A stretch of DNA of 64,000 bases from Purpureocillium takamizusanense (Eukaryota > Ascomycota > Sordariomycetes > Hypocreales > Ophiocordycipitaceae). The stretch is taken from positions 4,588,001 through 4,652,000 of the forward strand of contig NC_063068.1 of NCBI RefSeq assembly GCF_022605165.1, read 5' to 3'. Shown here one piece after another: positions 1-11,068 of this stretch (positions are counted from its first letter, which is position 1; every line of letters begins with the position of its first letter). A model generated the notes under the pieces. That model saw nothing but the letters and a program-made list of their open reading frames with translations, searched no databases and was not told the origin of the DNA. Both the position numbers and the translations under genes were made by a program.

Positions 1-2
1 CG

Positions 3-689
3 GCACGCGCTGACTACATCAACGCCATCGCGGACCAGCCGGGCTTGGACTCGGACACTCTGGAAGCCACTGTCGCCGCGGCACACCGGCACGGGAAGCT
101 GGCTATTGCTCACGCGTCGCAAACTAAGGCGTACGACGCGGCGCTGCTCGCTGGCTTCGACATCGTCACAGCCGTCCCCGTCGACGGGCCTTTAGGCGAG
201 GAGATGGCGCAGGGGTTCGCGCAACGAGGCATCGCCGTCGTTCCCACGCTTTGTTTCGTCCAGAAGGCGCTCCAGGACGAAACGACTCGCAATGGTCGCA
301 ACTTTGGCCACGCCGTCGCCGCGGTGAAGCAGCTGTATAGCGCCGGCGTCTGCATCTGCGCGGGCACGGCTGCTTACCAGCATCGCAGCACGGGCATCCC
401 GTTTGGTACCAGCCTTCTCGACGAGCTGGAGCTTCTGTCGCGAGCGGGGCTGTCGAATCTTGATGCCCTTCGGTCCGCCACATTCGTGCCCGCAAGCGTG
501 TTTCGGCTGCACGACCGAGGCAGCGTCGACCGCGGCAAGAGGGCAGACCTCGTGCTCGTCTATGGTAGTCCACTGTCCGACTTGAACGCGATGAGAAGGA
601 TCCGGCAGGCTTGGATCGAGGGAGTGGAGGTCCAGGTGGAGATGAAATTGGAAGTGAAGGCCGAGGCCGAGGCCGAAAGCAAGGGGTAA
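3..689 (+). CDS. Amidohydrolase-superfamily protein, C-terminal part (5' end outside window)
   Basis: The frame is open from base 3 and ends at the TAA at 687-689, so only the C-terminal ~228 residues are present. The family resembles imidazolonepropionase/prolidase-like metal-dependent amidohydrolases: an AHAS segment, a long alpha/beta barrel part, then the typical end ADLVLVYGSPLSDL. In relatives I know, the barrel carries a His in a THVPLDGPL-like motif and an Asp in AGTDAN. Here these read TAVPVDGPL and AGTAAY, so both metal-ligand positions appear to be Ala. It could be a catalytically dead or re-purposed paralogue. The C-terminus ends in a Glu/Lys/Ala-rich tail unlike an enzyme core. 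Family assignment is fairly sure; loss of activity is inferred from motif memory. Confidence 0.72.
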   Translation, partial: ARADYINAIADQPGLDSDTLEATVAAAHRHGKLAIAHASQTKAYDAALLAGFDIVTAVPVDGPLGEEMAQGFAQRGIAVVPTLCFVQKALQDETTRNGRNFGHAVAAVKQLYSAGVCICAGTAAYQHRSTGIPFGTSLLDELELLSRAGLSNLDALRSATFVPASVFRLHDRGSVDRGKRADLVLVYGSPLSDLNAMRRIRQAWIEGVEVQVEMKLEVKAEAEAESKG

Positions 690-1201
690 AGGAGGACTCA
701 CGACCTTTTAACATTGGCCCTTTGCCGGGCGAGCGTCCTGTAGCACATGCCCGGCTTTTGCGTGAAATTTCTTAGGCATAGTCCTCATTATCAAAGGAAA
801 AGATGATTAAAGGGAACTGCGTTGTCTCTACCGCCCTGCATGGCCGCACATCAGCGTGTGGTTGCAGTTTTCTCTCACAACCTATCCTCACGCACACGAT
901 CTCGAGTGCGGCCTCGGAACCCGGCTAGGCTTGGGGAAAGGATAGGCAGCAAGAAAGAAAAGGCAGTATTATTATTGCATTGTTGAAAAAAAAATTGGTG
1001 GTAGAGGGCCGCGTCTCTGGTCACACGACATAGGGCCATATTCTGTCGCCCAATGTCAAGTTGACGTCATCGTCCCAAAGGCGGAGGGAGACATAAATGA
1101 GACTCCTAGCGGGCCTGTTAGATGACCAGTAACTGGCTGCTGGCGTGCTCCCAACCAAGGAGATCCTCCGGGGAAACTGGACGCCAGCACAACTACCAAG
1201 G
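690..1201. other. Intergenic, no gene seen
   Basis: This is the gap between the amidohydrolase stop and the regulator start. It holds an A9 run near 985-995 and short AT-rich patches. I see no ORF with protein-like composition. Confidence 0.5.
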
Positions 1202-3449
1202 ATGAGAGCGCAGCGTCACCACCCAGAGTCCAGCAGGCAACTACTCCCGAAACCGCCGGGCGGGCCGGGGGGGACCCCGCCACGCGGCGAAGCTATCCAG
1301 AGATTCAAGCGCAGCCAAGTGAAGCTGGCATGTGATCGTATGTTTGTTGATCCCCCAACGCATTGAGTGAGGTGCTACTGACTAGGGCGTGTTCCAGGAT
1401 GCCGGAAGCGTAAGGCCAAGGTCGTTGTTGACCTCTTCCGCCGTTCTAGTATATCATCAAAGGACATCAACTCTGACGGAAGCAGTGCGATGGCCGTCGG
1501 CCATCCTGCCGGTCGTGCCTTGCAGCCCGCGCCGAATGCGTGTACGCCGGACCAGGCGCGACCTTGAAGCAACGCCTGGCGGAGCTGGAGGGTGCGTATG
1601 CAGATGCAAAGAGATCGCTGGACGCCATGGGAAAGTCTGCGGAATGGAGGACTCTGGACTATTCAAAGCGTGCCGGAGACTCGCAGGGAGTCGACGATGT
1701 GTTCTCTCGAGCAGCCAGCGGCTTGGACGGGCGGCCAACCTCAACCTCGGACGGAGAGCCAAGTCAGCGGCTGCACCTACATGAAGGAAGCCCCTCGACA
1801 ACTTTTCTAACTTGGAGCGCCTTGGGGGAGTTCAGACCCGTATTGCCATTGTCGCGGTGGACGGCGGTGACACGCGACGAAGGGGTTTTGAACCATCTCT
1901 TCGCTTTGTTCTGGACCTGGGACCATTCACTGGCCCGGATCCTGCATCGCGAGCTCCTGCTCGACAGCCTCACCGCAGATCCAGAGGCTCCCGGTCACAT
2001 AGACACGTGCTTCTGTTCCCAGTTCCTGATCAACTCGATCCTCGCAATCTCGACGGTGCGCAGACGCATATGCGTCGTCATCTCCGTTAATGGCACTTTG
2101 CTGACCAAGCCAGAGCTGTTTTTATAAGAGCGATGGCCCGAGCATGTTTGCGCTCCGCGGTAGTAGCTTCGCCGATGAGGCATTCCAGCTTCTTGCCATC
2201 CAGCAGGAACCCATCGAGGTGTCGCTGATGCAAGGAGTGGCCATCCTCTCCGTACACGAGATGACGTTTGGCGACTTACCCCTGGGCACGAGTCTGTTTT
2301 TCGACAAGCTCAGCGCCCTCAAGTCGTCCTCGACGGTACTCGATGGGCCTGGATGGCTCGGGTATGATCGTGGGAACCCAAAGGCGAGCAAGGTGGAGCA
2401 GGCAATGGCGTCCATTGCCAACGGGTTCCACTGCCTTGACGTGTAAATGATGACTTGCTCTTTAGGACAAAAGCGTTGGGACGGCCTCATACTAACAGGG
2501 CTGGCGTCGCCTTAGGAGAATGAGCTTGATTGCGAACCGTCCAGCGACCGCGCTAGGTTTGTCCGGAACACCCCCGCCTCAAGAAGAGGGCGTCTCCCCG
2601 TTATGGACCCCCTATCCCGTCGCAGCGGAGCCGCAGCTATCGTATCATAGCCAAGTCAGCGCGGCCGAGTACGAGCTCACGCAAATGGCCTGTGAGTTTC
2701 TACCTGCCATAGAGGAAAGTCGCTCGAGCGTGGTGCCCGACTATTGCAGCTCCAAGGAGCTGTACGATCGCTTCCTCGCGTGGAAGTCATCCAGTCCAGA
2801 CATGCTCAGATGTCAGACGATTCAGGCTCCGAGCTGGACAAATCTCCGGTATGGCGTTGCCCCAATGGCACCAAGAATGCCCCTGGACCTGGAGATGCAG
2901 GCTAACTTCGGCAGAGTGTGGTTCGAGCTGGTGTGCCTAAAGCTCCTGGAGCCGTTTCTGGGCCTCTCGTTCTCGGGCTTCGACGGGGTCGAGTCGGCTC
3001 GTTCGCTCTCACGATCGCACTGCGAAAACCTCATCTCGCATCTGTGGAACTATCGCGCTTCGTTCGGGATGCGGCTTGAGTGCTGGCTAGTATACGCCTG
3101 CCATGCCTCGGTCGCGAGCTTGCTGACCAACCTGCCGCTTCCGGGTCCTCACGAGGACCTTCTCTGTCGCGGATGCGAGCTTCTGTTCGAGATGGGACAC
3201 TATATGCCCCGGGCAAACGACCTTCTCCTGGCTCTCCAGGACGAAGCCTCCCTTCGGAACATCGAGATACCGAACGCGTGTAAGCCGTACCTCGACGCAG
3301 GCGCGGCCTTGGCACGGCGCATCAACATCAGAAACGTCACGCCCCTGTTGTTTACGCCCGCAAACGAGGGGCTGGAGCTGCAATCATGTCAGGTCACTTT
3401 CGGGAGTCACATAGAAGGACTGGAGGAGGATCAGAATCAGCGCGACTGA
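1202..3449 (+). CDS. Zn2Cys6 transcription factor with fungal_trans middle region, five exons
   Basis: Exons by eye: 1202-1337, 1398-1420, 1486-2055, 2129-2442, 2516-3449; all phases agree and give 658 aa. The zinc cluster appears only after splicing: ACDRC from exons 1-2, RKRKAK from exon 2, then CDGRRPSCRSC and ECVYA from exon 3, giving C-X2-C-X6-C-X6-C-X2-C-X6-C at residues ~44-70. A short Leu/Glu-rich linker (LKQRLAELE) follows, then the fungal-specific regulatory domain: HLFALFWTWDHSL, ILHRELLLDSL, a FADEAFQLL block and a long helical C-terminus. Intron signals are canonical (GTATGT..TTCCAG; GTAAAT..CTTAG with a CTAAC branch at 2492). The start is the first in-frame ATG, 46 codons before the cluster. 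It should be a nuclear DNA-binding regulator; target genes are unknown, although the amidohydrolase is its upstream neighbour on the same strand. Confidence 0.85.
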
Positions 3450-4030
3450 GAGGGTCAGTATGTTCGAAATGAGCCAGACTAAGCATGCCTTTGCCTGCAG
3501 TCAAAGTGCAAAGGGAAGTAGACTACGTGTGTAAGTGGGCTCAACGCCAAACGGCGCCTCAAACAGACAGACACTGAGTAATGAGAAACCCGATGCCAAC
3601 GCACATACTAAATGAAGACCTCCAGCAGTGCTAACAAAGTGGGTGGGCAAAATACGGATATGAATGAAGCCTTACCAGTAGATGAGGGGCTACGTATGTA
3701 TGTATGCCTGCCCTGATCAGCAGACAGAGACAAGGGGTTGGCGCACTGGAGCCCCGGCCCCACGAAGCTCAGGCCCGAAGAGGGAGCCGTTTAAGGGAGA
3801 CGGATGGCATTCTGCGACCGAGCATGCGGTCGGCACCCGGCGTAACACACACAGTCGTTATGTGATGATGGGCGGGTTGGCGTCTTGTTCCAATGCTACG
3901 CAAACATCACATGTGGCTCGGTCTCAGGCTCGCGTTTTCGTCCCTCGTCAAGACTCTTGGGGGCTCAGAGTGCGCCACCGCCGCCGCCTCATTGAGACAA
4001 TAATACGTGACAAGTTCGCACACGCCCGCC
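3450..4030. other. Intergenic, no gene seen
   Basis: The gap separates the regulator from the truncated monooxygenase. A plus-strand frame runs through 3682-4452, but it is Arg/His-rich and is a shadow of the monooxygenase frame at its 3' half. Confidence 0.5.
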
Positions 4031-4369
4031 ATGCCACTCCGAGTCCTCATCTCCGGCGCGGGCATCGCCGGCCCGGCGCTCGCCTTCTGGCTCGGCCGGC
4101 TCGGCCACACGTGCACCATCATCGAGCGCTTCCCCAGCCTGCGTGCCAACGGGCAGCAGGTCGACTTGCGCAAGCAGGGCATCGAGGCGGCCCGTCGCAT
4201 GGGCATCCTCGAGTCGATCCGCGCGCACATCATCGACGAGCTCGGCCTCCAAGTCGTCGACTCGACCGGCCGACAAAGGGCGCTGTTCGCGCGCATCGAG
4301 GACGACGCCGCCGGCCGGCAGGGCTTCACGAGCGAGTTCGAGCTGTGCTGTTGGAACAGACAAGGGAGG
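4031..4369 (+). pseudogene. FAD-dependent monooxygenase, N-terminal fragment
   Basis: Starting at ATG 4031 the frame gives MPLRVLISGAGIAGPALAFW, the Rossmann GXGXXG FAD-binding motif of PheA/UbiH-type aromatic hydroxylases. Then come a Glu-ending second strand (TCTIIER) and the family block NGQQVDLRKQGIEAARRMGI. Similarity stops after GFTSEFEL, near 4350, where relatives continue with an RGDL motif and about 300 more residues. The frame then runs into unrelated Arg-rich sequence and stops at 4444. No downstream exon carrying the DG or GD motif is visible. I read this as a 3'-truncated remnant. Confidence 0.75.
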
Positions 4370-6080
4370 GGAGAGCGGCCAGCAGGATTCTACAGACGTG
4401 GGAGAAGATCACGGCTGAGACAGTCGAAGCTTTGCGGACGGTAGTGCAATAATGGCTGGGCTGTAGGTGCATAGCACACTCAATACAACTCCTTATATCA
4501 CCATGGCCATATGTGCGCAGTCTTGAGCAATGTGTCCTCCAGTCCGCTATGTGCCTGTGCTGTGACCTAGTCTCAAAGGCGTGCTGGGTGCTTTGTCCCC
4601 ATTCACTAGATGCTGGTTCAGCGAACCGAGGCCAGGGTGAGTACCAGGCAAGGCCAGTGCCCTACGCGACCCAGTGCAAGTTCCGCCCCAGAGCACATCA
4701 CGCACTCGCGCATGTGCACGAGCAAGGAAGGCGACCTGGCTCTGGCCATCTGGGACATGCACTGCACTGTCATCTAATCACCAGAGCAGGCTGAAAGACT
4801 CGTACACCTCGCCTAGGATCGTTTATAACGCCGTTCATATGCCTAGGGCAATTTTGCTCAATTGCCGAGCTCGTCGTGGGGTGTCGCTCTCGGCACCGTC
4901 CCCTCAACAGACAGCCGCACACAGGACATCCGTGCGACCACCACGCGAATGGAACTGCTAGAGCACGTGCTGGCGGTCAGTGGGGGGGAACGCTCGCGGA
5001 GGATCATCCGAGTCGACCGACATCACAGAGCGCGCTCGCGATTGTGATTTAGACAAACGGCAGCGCTCCATGCGACGAGTTGATGGGGCCAGGGAGCGCT
5101 AGCGACGGCCTGAGTCCAGGCGGACGCCCAGTCGCAGGGCTGCCTTCAGCCTGGCTGGCCATGGACCGACTGTGTGTTCTAGCGGAGTGTTCGACAGGCC
5201 TGGACTCTTCTAATAGCTGAAGGGTTCTGGGGCGTCTCTTCTCCCCCGTGGCGCCAACAGCCGGCGCCGTTCTGGGGACTAGCGCGCACCACGCGAAGAG
5301 CAATGTGGGTGCCAGATTTCTCGGCCCAATTGGCTATGGCACGCCTACGTTGGGTCAGCACAACCCCGGCCATGTATATAAATCGCCTAGGCTCCCCAAA
5401 TTTCACCGCAGATTTCCTCGGGCCAGGATCATGTCTGCGATTCCTGCACTGAACCCTGAGCTGAAGTCTGCGGTTGGACTGGCTGTGCTACAGTGCGGTG
5501 GTTGCTTGAACATTTCATCAGCTCCTTTCGATCGTCCACACTTGGTCTATACTTTCGGGCAGCGCTGTAGACATGCCCAATGCCTCGCGCCGGCCATGTC
5601 CAGCCCTTCGTCGCTCAGGCCAGCGTGGTGAGGTCGTCGCCTGTGCCGTCCCCCAACCCAGATGTCGTGAGAAGCCTGCGACGGCGACTCGGCCGTTGAT
5701 AACGACAATGGAAACCAACATTGAAAAGCTGTTTGACAACTTACGTCAATGGTCGGTCGCCAAGGGATCTCGAACCCCATGGACCATTTCTGCCCAGGTT
5801 GACGCAGCTTTCTTCCGCCCAACAACCCAGAACTGTCCTAGCGGTATGCGGCCGTCTAATGGCCCCTGTAGCAGCTTACTGTGAAGGTGCCGAAGGCAGC
5901 ACACAATGCAGCGCGTTCTGCTATCATCGGGATGGCCCTTTTTGCAGCCCGATACAGGACCTCCAGGACAGCACGGACGGATCGGCGAGCACTCCAATAC
6001 TTCAACAATAAATTCTGACTTCAGCAGAATAGCTAGATCACAAAGCGCTATGAGGCTGTCCAGTTGAGGTGCACATCTCA
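4370..6080. other. Gene-poor stretch with one weak small ORF
   Basis: No recognisable gene. A TATATAAAT box at 5375-5383 lies 48 bp before ATG 5431, which opens a 66-residue ORF ending at 5631 (MSAIPALNPELKSAVGLAVL). The composition is plausible for a small protein but nothing confirms it. Confidence 0.3.
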
Positions 6081-6165
6081 ATTCATCACTCGAAGCTTCA
6101 CACCATGCACCGTCTGCACGTGGTTTTTGAAATGGTCCAAACTGGTCAAGAAGGCTCCCTACAGG
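6081..6165 (-). pseudogene. Relic of the C-terminal zinc-finger end of a DUF3435/FluG-type recombinase
   Basis: Read on the minus strand, the stretch encodes AFLTSLDHFKNHVQTVHGVK. The intact recombinase at 41637-44357 ends with DFLTSLDHFKNHVQRVHGVK. The nucleotide match around CGAAGCTTCAC...TGGTCCAAACTGGTCA is obvious by eye over about 65 bp. Nothing upstream extends the match in an open frame, so this is a decayed fragment of the same family. Confidence 0.8.
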
Positions 6166-6546
6166 GGTTGTTGACAACTTGCCGGCTCCGGAGTTGTCAA
6201 CAACTCGTGTCCACGGTGCCGTCGCAAAGGGTTCTCCCCTCGGATCCTCTTCGACCCTCGAAGAGAGCGGGGTAACCCTCAATCAGCCCCCGTCTTGGTA
6301 CCTCCTGTTGCATCGGACTCTAGGGATTCCCCCCGGTCTTGGTACTGTAAATGTCTAGGCCAGTATAAGCCATATGCGCCAGCATGCATACGACCGCCTC
6401 CGTCCATACATACATAAATGCTGGCGTGATTGAAGCCGGCGCTGATTGCATCGGCATCGGGCCAACCCCACGTACGCTCCTTCGGTGCGGTACGTCGCCC
6501 GTCGATGAATGCTTGTATGAAACCTGCATTAATTACAGTACTGTAC
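6166..6546. other. Intergenic, no gene seen
   Basis: It lies between the recombinase relic and the 3' end of the FHA kinase and contains a short near-repeat (CATACATACATAAATGC). No coding signal is visible. Confidence 0.4.
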
Positions 6547-8764
6547 TCATTGCCTGAAATCTTGACTTATCGCCTGCAGCAGCAGCGCTGCCATGTACCT
6601 CTCGTCGGTCTGCACACCATCGCTGATTCCGGTGACAGGTTTTTCATCCTCGACATAACACGCCTCCCATGGGCTCCGTGGTACGCTAGACATGTTTGGA
6701 GGGGGGGCAAATGGTGGGTCGAAGTCAATCTGCGCATCTGCGTTGTCCAGCTGAGATTGTGTTGTTGGACTATGCGACGATTGGCCCGCGCAACTGCCTG
6801 ACTCACCCTCATCCGCCCATGACGCTAAAGATGATCCGACGTAAACGGGATGAAAGGGGTCAGAAGAGTAATTTTTAAAGTGCGCTAGCTCCGAATGCTG
6901 ATCAGAGGCGGACTCTCTTCGAGAGGTACAAGCTTCTCGACGTTTAGTCCTTCGTCCTGCTGCTGATGACTGTGGTAGCGACGGCGCCTCAAAAGTTGCT
7001 GTTCGCTTCTGCGTTTTCTTCGACACAGATAGAAGAGTATCCGGAGGCGGGGCTTCAGATCTAGCAAACTCGCCGCCGAAGATGGTAGCCGTGGAGCCGT
7101 CGGCGGAAGACATCGGTAGCTGAACTATGGTGGCTTGGTTGTCGACATCAAAACCCGTAGGGCCATGGCGAATAGTCGCCTGTTCCTCCTCCCCAGCATG
7201 TAGGACAGGTCTCGGTGTACGACACCCGCCCTCAGCGGCACTAGGTAACAGCGCCGCCAACTTGTAACAGTCGTGGGCAGAGGATCGCGAGTCTGGTGAT
7301 ACGACCACCATGTTATCCAGTAGAAGCTGTCCTAGAGCGTCGGGCCACTTTTCAGAGTCCTCGTGAAAAACCTTCACGATTTTGTCGCACCAGACGGTCC
7401 CGCGGTCCCTGTAGCTGTTCTTGTAACGTGGAAGGCTACATTTCAGCTCGTATACCACAACGCCAAGAGACCAGACGTCGACAGCAGGAGTATACTTCTG
7501 CCTTGTCTTGGTGTTCGAACAGACAGCTTGCCATTCTAAGTATACCTCGGGCGCAAGGTACAGTGCTGAGCCGCAGATTGTCGACATCTCACAACTATCC
7601 CGAGCTATGCCGAAGTCTGCAAACATGACGTGAAAACTCCCTGGGAATCGATGCTGGACGAGAATGTTGCCCGGTTTGATGTCTCTATGCACGATTGGTG
7701 GCTTGCTCTCGTGGAGGTATGTGAGGGCTGACAAGCACTGCTGCAGTATCGATATCGTTTCATCGGCTGTTATAAAGTCCTGGTCGTCCAATGACCTGCC
7801 GGGGGCATACGCCAGGAATAATTGAGGTTGCGGTGAAAAGGTTGCCTTAAGAAGCCGTACGATGTGGGGCTGCTTGATGGTCAGGACAGTAGCACATTAG
7901 TGGTGGAGGCATACGGACATGCGATATCTGGCTCATGATGCGAGCCTCCTTACGCCACTCATCGTAATTGACCAGACGCTTTCGAATAGCCCTTGCAGGA
8001 GGCTCCTTCAGAGCGTACTCGCTCCCATCACTGACGTTCCAGAAATGTGTCACAACGCCATAGGACCCTTCACCGATCTCCTTTCGTAGGTGGATTTCCC
8101 CTCTGTTGGGAGTATGGGCTCCGGTAGGCAGCTCCGTGTCTGCTCGGCACGGAAGATCAAGATCAGAGAAGAGGTCTTCCGCTGTTGCTGTGCCTTGACG
8201 GAACCGGTGCACGTTGTCGATGTACTGTGGCGATTTTACATCGTGCTTGGCGGCGACAACCTGGAACTCAACAGTGCCATGGACTTTGATAAGGATGCTT
8301 GTCTTCTCCTCAGGGTTCCGATCCCCGCCGACGATCCATCGGAAATTGCTTCGCTTACCATGCCCTTGTGCGTCGTATGTGACCTCGGTCCCCAATAAAG
8401 AGCCCCAGTCTCTGACAATGAGCCGATTGGCATCGTCAAAGGTCAAACTGAAGTGATGCTTGCTGATGCCCTTGAGATTAGGAAGAACAACATCGCTGTC
8501 CGGGTCGCATCCGAAGACAATACCATGACTGGTTCGTGGTATGTCGCTGAACTTGATTTCGAGGCGGGGCATGTTTCGGTGCGCTGGAACGTTGCTCTCT
8601 TCCGGTGGCTCCGTCGCAGCTCGATTGTGGCGCCCGTGTTCGACCTGGTGCTCGCCATAATTCGCGGGGGCAACGTAGCGTGAACTCGACTTGATCGACG
8701 TTGAGGCGTGCCGTTGGTCATGCGGAACGGCGTACACCCGAGCAATAAGGTCTGCATCTTCCAT
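6547..8764 (-). CDS. FHA-domain serine/threonine protein kinase, two exons
   Basis: Exon 1 is 8764-7919 and exon 2 is 7869-6547, with a 49-nt intron (GTCCGT..AAGCAG); the product is 722 aa. Residues ~70-150 form an FHA domain (IVFGCDPDSDVVLP, ISKHHFSL), a phosphothreonine-binding module. The kinase domain starts near residue 220: P-loop GEGSYGVV, Lys in YALKEP, then HPHIVRL right across the splice. Next come catalytic VHRDIKPGN, ADFGIA, LAPEVYLEW and DVWSLGVVVYELK. All catalytic residues are intact. The ~300-residue C-terminal tail is low complexity and ends without a known domain. The FHA-plus-kinase order resembles Rad53/Chk2-type kinases, but kinases of this build also occur as lineage-specific fungal paralogues. 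It is divergent from the coiled-coil gene at 9106 and shares its promoter region. The role is unknown; a checkpoint or signalling function is only suggested by architecture. Confidence 0.85.
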
Positions 8765-9105
8765 AGTGTATAGTGTGTAGCTAAGAAACGAACAAAAGTG
8801 AGGAACGACGCAGCATGGTAGCTGCTTTTGCAGACCTTTTATCGCCATGCATCGATTTGACTGAAGCTTATGCCGTTGCCTCTCATCCAATAGCGCCCGA
8901 TGCCCCGCACCTCTCCTCAAACGACCAGGCGGCTAAACGGGTACGCCCGATTGGCCCGCTGTGGAGCGCGAAGGTGGTCATCACAGAGGTACAGTCCCCC
9001 CTTGGATCATAATTGCGCCCTCCTCCTCCCGTCCCCACGCCATTTCTGCCTAAACTTCTGTCAACCCAAACCCGCGGTCTGTTCATTTGTACGACTTGAT
9101 CTAGA
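8765..9105. promoter_or_regulatory. Shared divergent promoter region
   Basis: A 341-bp gap separates the start codons of two genes transcribed away from each other (the FHA kinase, minus; the coiled-coil protein, plus). Co-regulation is inferred from geometry only. I see no clear TATA box. Confidence 0.5.
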
Positions 9106-11068
9106 ATGCCAGACCTAGAGACGACGAAAGCGACACTTTCCGTGACCGATATCGCCGCCTTGAACGATGCGGAGCTCGCCCAGTTCATGCAGAAACACCG
9201 CAGCCACAATGGCGATTTTGACCTACCCGTCGACGGCTGGGACAAGCTTTCAAAGCTTGGCCGGAACCGGCTCGCGGAGAGACTGAAGTGAGCAGCTCTC
9301 CTCTTACGCGCCATATGCACTTCGCAGCGTGTTGACTGACGTGCGCAGAGCGCAAGAACGGATCTTGTCCCAAAACCCTGCGGGTAACTCCCGCGCGCTC
9401 GATCTTGATCGACTTGACGCACGCCTACGTCAAGTTTCCGATGGCGACAACATTGTACCACAAGTTCTACGCATGCAAACGCCGCCGTATTCCGAAGAGG
9501 ACGAACTGCGTGACCGGATAGACGACGAGACCGACGCGTACAACGATCTTGTGCGTGACGGCGGCCGTCCACTATACCCGATCAGCCTTATTGACCTGGT
9601 TTCTCAGAACCCTGAGAAACACCACGACATGCTGCGGCCATTTTGGGCCTATCCTCGTGACACTCAACCCTCATGGTCGGTATTCCGCAGACAACTGAAG
9701 AGGTGGCGGGATTTCCGCAAATGGCAGGTCGACAACCGGGGCCTTGAAGACGAAGACGGCGGCTTTCCTGCGTTTGTCGAGATGATGAAGCGAATATACA
9801 CAAAATGCGCGTATGAGGATGGGCTAGCCAAGATCGAAGCCGATCCGTCGTGGCTAAAGTCGGAATGGTTAGACGACCAAAGGATACGCAGGTGGCAGCG
9901 ACACCACCAACGGGAGCGCGGCTGCAACGGCTTCTCCGACTACGTCGATGCAGTGAAGCGCCGCCTGACACGACACGGATTTACACGACCATTCGAGCTG
10001 CAAGAGGACCCCAAGCAGCAAGACAAGCTGACAACATGGATCGAATACCTATGTTTTGAGTACTGGTGGCTTGATCGGTACACCGACTCTATCGAGCGCC
10101 TGCAGCCAGACCACGACAAACGCTGGCAGGAGCTGGTGGACAAAGAGATACCAAAGCCTCACGAGACCAAGGATTTCATCCGGACCACCCCGTCTTCGAT
10201 GCAGCGCCAGAAAGAAGATGACCGAGTATGGGAGGCTAAAGTGGCGGCAGAAGCGGAAGCCAGTCGGGTCTATTTCCTAACGCAGAAAGATCCCCGCCGT
10301 CTGAGTATTCCAGAGGAGAGGCGTAAGCGGATGCTGCACGCCGCTACAAAGAAGCTGGTGGCTGCGAAGAAACTGTACGAGTCGACCAAACGACGGAACG
10401 ATCTCGTTACGGACTTCATCCGGGCGACATTCGATTACGTGAACGCCGAAAAGGATGCGGCCGGTCACGCTACCCTCACGCAATGGGTCCTGGAGCAAGT
10501 TTCTCTGGTCGAGGCCGAGTTGATCCAAGCAAAAATCACCGAGGCCGGTCCCGATACGAAGAACAAAAAGAGAAAGCGCGCCCAGGATGAGGACAGACCA
10601 GAAAAACGGAGTTCAAAGAAGCGGAAGCCAGGCCACGGAGAAATTTCTCGCCTTTCACAGAGCAGTCGGACAGGCCTGGCAAATTTGGGTGAGGCTTCTC
10701 AAAGCCCTCCTCGTACTATGTCGGGCAAGAACTGTATGGCTCGAGACGAGGCCCCGGGCGCACAACGGAGGCAGGCAGACTCTACGCGTTTGGTTCGGTC
10801 CATGGATGCCTCTCCGGCGCCCACCCGAGGACTGCGTCGCAGCGCAAGGATCGCAGCACGACTGAACAATTCGCAGCCGACTCTCGCCACTACGCTTTCA
10901 GGAGATTTGCCACCAAAATTACGACCAAAGACTCGCCGAAGTACCAAGAATTCATACGGCTCCCGGGGCCCGGAAGCTTCTGCGGCGTCAAAGATTGAAA
11001 ACAGGAAGCGAGGCAGTAGAGTCCAAGCCGGCAGAGTGTCGAAGAGGCTTGGCGCTAGTGGCAGGTGA
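9106..11068 (+). CDS. Nuclear-type basic coiled-coil protein of unknown function, two exons
   Basis: Exon 1 is 9106-9287 and exon 2 is 9349-11068, joined by a 61-nt intron (GTGAGC..GCGCAG with CTGAC branch). The product is 633 aa. I do not recognise a named family. The N-terminus (~60 aa) is acidic and helical. The middle is rich in Trp, Arg and Asp with charged helices (WSVFRRQLKRWRDFRKWQVD; WLDDQRIRRWQRHHQRERG), followed by a Lys/Arg/Glu coiled coil. The last third is Ser/Arg/Lys-rich with several NLS-like clusters (KKRKR, EKRSSKKRK, RRSARIAARL). This suggests a chromatin- or DNA-associated protein. The divergent pairing with an FHA kinase makes a kinase-substrate relation worth testing. 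Confidence 0.8.

Noticed and set aside
3682..4452. 256-codon plus-strand ORF
   Set aside because: It overlaps the FAD monooxygenase remnant in another frame and is Arg/His-rich without motifs.
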